DNA from: Hyphomicrobiales bacterium
GTDB taxonomy: Bacteria > Pseudomonadota > Alphaproteobacteria > Rhizobiales > Rhizobiaceae
DNA length: 64,000 bases
Direction of reading: 5' to 3'
Assembly: GCA_021775415.1 (NCBI GenBank)
Contig: JAJFHV010000012.1
Location: 62,001 to 126,000 of the forward strand
The notes beneath the pieces were generated by a model. That model did no database searches and was not told where the DNA came from. It saw nothing but the letters and a program-made list of their open reading frames with translations. Below, in pieces: positions 63,370 to 64,000 of the stretch; positions within the stretch are counted from its first letter, which is position 1, and the number at the start of each line of letters is the position of its first letter. A program made the position numbers and the translations under genes.

Positions 63370-64000
63370 ATGGCTAATCAGCCCAAGATTGTTTGCAACA
63401 ACATCTGGAAGGTCTTCGGGCCGAACCCGGAACGCACCTTGCGCGACATGGATCGTTCCTTGTCCCGCGCTGAAATACAGGAGCAGACCGGGCATGTTGT
63501 GGCCGTTCGCGATGTTTCCTTCAAGGTGCAAGAAGGCGAGACCTTTGTGGTCATGGGCCTTTCGGGCAGTGGCAAATCTACATTTGTGCGTTGTTTGTCC
63601 AGGCTGATTGACCCGACCGCTGGCCAGGTTCTGATCGATGGCGAGGACATTACGACTGTCTCGCATAGCCAGTTAACGGATTTGCGCCGCAACAAAATGT
63701 CGATGGTTTTTCAACATTTTGGGCTGTTTCCTCACCGAAAGGTCATCGACAACGTGGCTTATGGTCTTGAGGTGCGCGGTGAACCACGAATTCAACGCCA
63801 TGAAAAGGCTATGGAAGTTATCAACCTGGTTGGTCTCGATGGCTGGGCCGAACACTATCCCCGGGAATTATCCGGCGGCATGCAGCAACGCGTCGGCCTT
63901 GCCCGTGCAATGGCCGTTGATCCGGAAATCCTGTTGTTCGATGAACCTTTTTCTGCACTTGATCCACTGATCCGCCGTGAAATGCAGGACGAACTTATAC
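63370..64000 (+). CDS. Glycine-betaine ABC transporter ATP-binding protein (partial, 3' end outside)
   Basis: The first 210 residues of a ProV/OpuAA-type ATPase. Walker A is [15 protein letters not shown], the Q-loop [16 protein letters not shown], the signature [15 protein letters not shown], and Walker [14 protein letters not shown]. The N-terminal leader [14 protein letters not shown] and the [11 protein letters not shown] insertion are typical of this family. Any C-terminal CBS domains lie beyond the window. An in-frame ATG at 63307 is possible, but the GGGGAA before 63370 fits better. The gene is divergent from the permease and binding-protein genes, which is unusual for this transporter. 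Confidence 0.93.
   Translation, partial: MANQPKIVCNNIWKVFGPNPERTLRDMDRSLSRAEIQEQTGHVVAVRDVSFKVQEGETFVVMGLSGSGKSTFVRCLSRLIDPTAGQVLIDGEDITTVSHSQLTDLRRNKMSMVFQHFGLFPHRKVIDNVAYGLEVRGEPRIQRHEKAMEVINLVGLDGWAEHYPRELSGGMQQRVGLARAMAVDPEILLFDEPFSALDPLIRREMQDELI

Noticed and set aside
1-64000. CRISPR arrays, insertion sequences, prophage or integrative elements
   Set aside because: No repeat-spacer pattern, transposase, integrase or terminal inverted repeats were seen; the genes are normal chromosomal families throughout, and the only tRNA gene shows no duplicated 3' end.

Overview
The window reads as chromosomal DNA of an alphaproteobacterium, most likely of the order Hyphomicrobiales (Rhizobiales). 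The evidence is the set of lineage-typical genes: gapR (DUF2312), DUF1244 and DUF1036 genes beside pyk, a 41-residue cysteine-free L36, the response regulator cpdR next to an N-formylglutamate amidohydrolase and hisN, the fused carnitine dehydrogenase/thioesterase, and SoxBDAG sarcosine oxidase. Moderate GC and many methylated-amine genes would suit a marine member, but that is inference. Genes are dense and intact. I saw no insertion sequence, prophage, CRISPR array or rRNA; there is one tRNA.

Layout. 0-4.7 kb: a 3' gene fragment, gapR, DUF1244, a DMT exporter, DUF1036, pyk, a secreted TPR protein and rpmJ. 5-10.2 kb: the soxBDAG operon (heterotetrameric sarcosine oxidase). 10.2-13 kb: a membrane-anchored alpha/beta hydrolase, a membrane methyltransferase-like protein and a lipoprotein hydrolase. 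13.1-15.8 kb: a secreted redox/copper-like trio (Cys-rich exported protein, Tat-exported TlpA-like thioredoxin, and a parvulin-like/SCO fusion). 15.9-17.6 kb: a tandem glycine riboswitch in front of an AGCS glycine/alanine:cation symporter, then tRNA-Val(GAC). 17.8-22.8 kb: cpdR, N-formylglutamate amidohydrolase, hisN, a lysophospholipase-like hydrolase, an hsp20 gene with a ROSE-like leader, and threonine aldolase. 22.9-29.5 kb: a structured, terminator-ended RNA on the minus strand, palindromic operators and gltBD. 29.5-39.4 kb: envelope genes (DUF459 SGNH hydrolase, lytic transglycosylase, galE, galU, an outer-membrane barrel, kdsD, nfeD plus SPFH) and hemH. 39.5-45.2 kb: a LysR regulator, a creatininase-family hydrolase, an 8-oxoguanine deaminase-like amidohydrolase and modABC. 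45.3-46.2 kb: aroQ and free-methionine-R-sulfoxide reductase. 46.2-54.4 kb: a GlxA-type regulator divergent from a seven-gene gamma-butyrobetaine/carnitine operon. 54.4-55.1 kb: rpe. 55.2-59.8 kb: a CMD-family protein, an esterase, a choline-kinase-like protein and a dimethylglycine-dehydrogenase-like enzyme. 60 kb to the end: a glycine-betaine ABC transporter whose ATPase gene is divergent from its permease and binding-protein genes.

How they fit together. A large part of the window serves one route. Quaternary amines are imported by the ProXWV-like system. Gamma-butyrobetaine or crotonobetaine is activated, oxidised and hydrated to carnitinyl-CoA. Carnitine is oxidised to 3-dehydrocarnitine and cleaved to betainyl-CoA, which yields glycine betaine. 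Demethylation to dimethylglycine needs an enzyme that I do not see here. Dimethylglycine would then be oxidised by the GcvT-type flavoenzyme and sarcosine by SoxBDAG, giving glycine and folate-bound one-carbon units. The glycine riboswitch with its symporter, and threonine aldolase, sit at the glycine end of this chain. The most novel-looking items are the 5' RNA on the threonine aldolase side, the parvulin-SCO fusion module, the CMD-esterase-kinase-DMGDH cluster, and the paired operator sites inside the betaine transporter locus.
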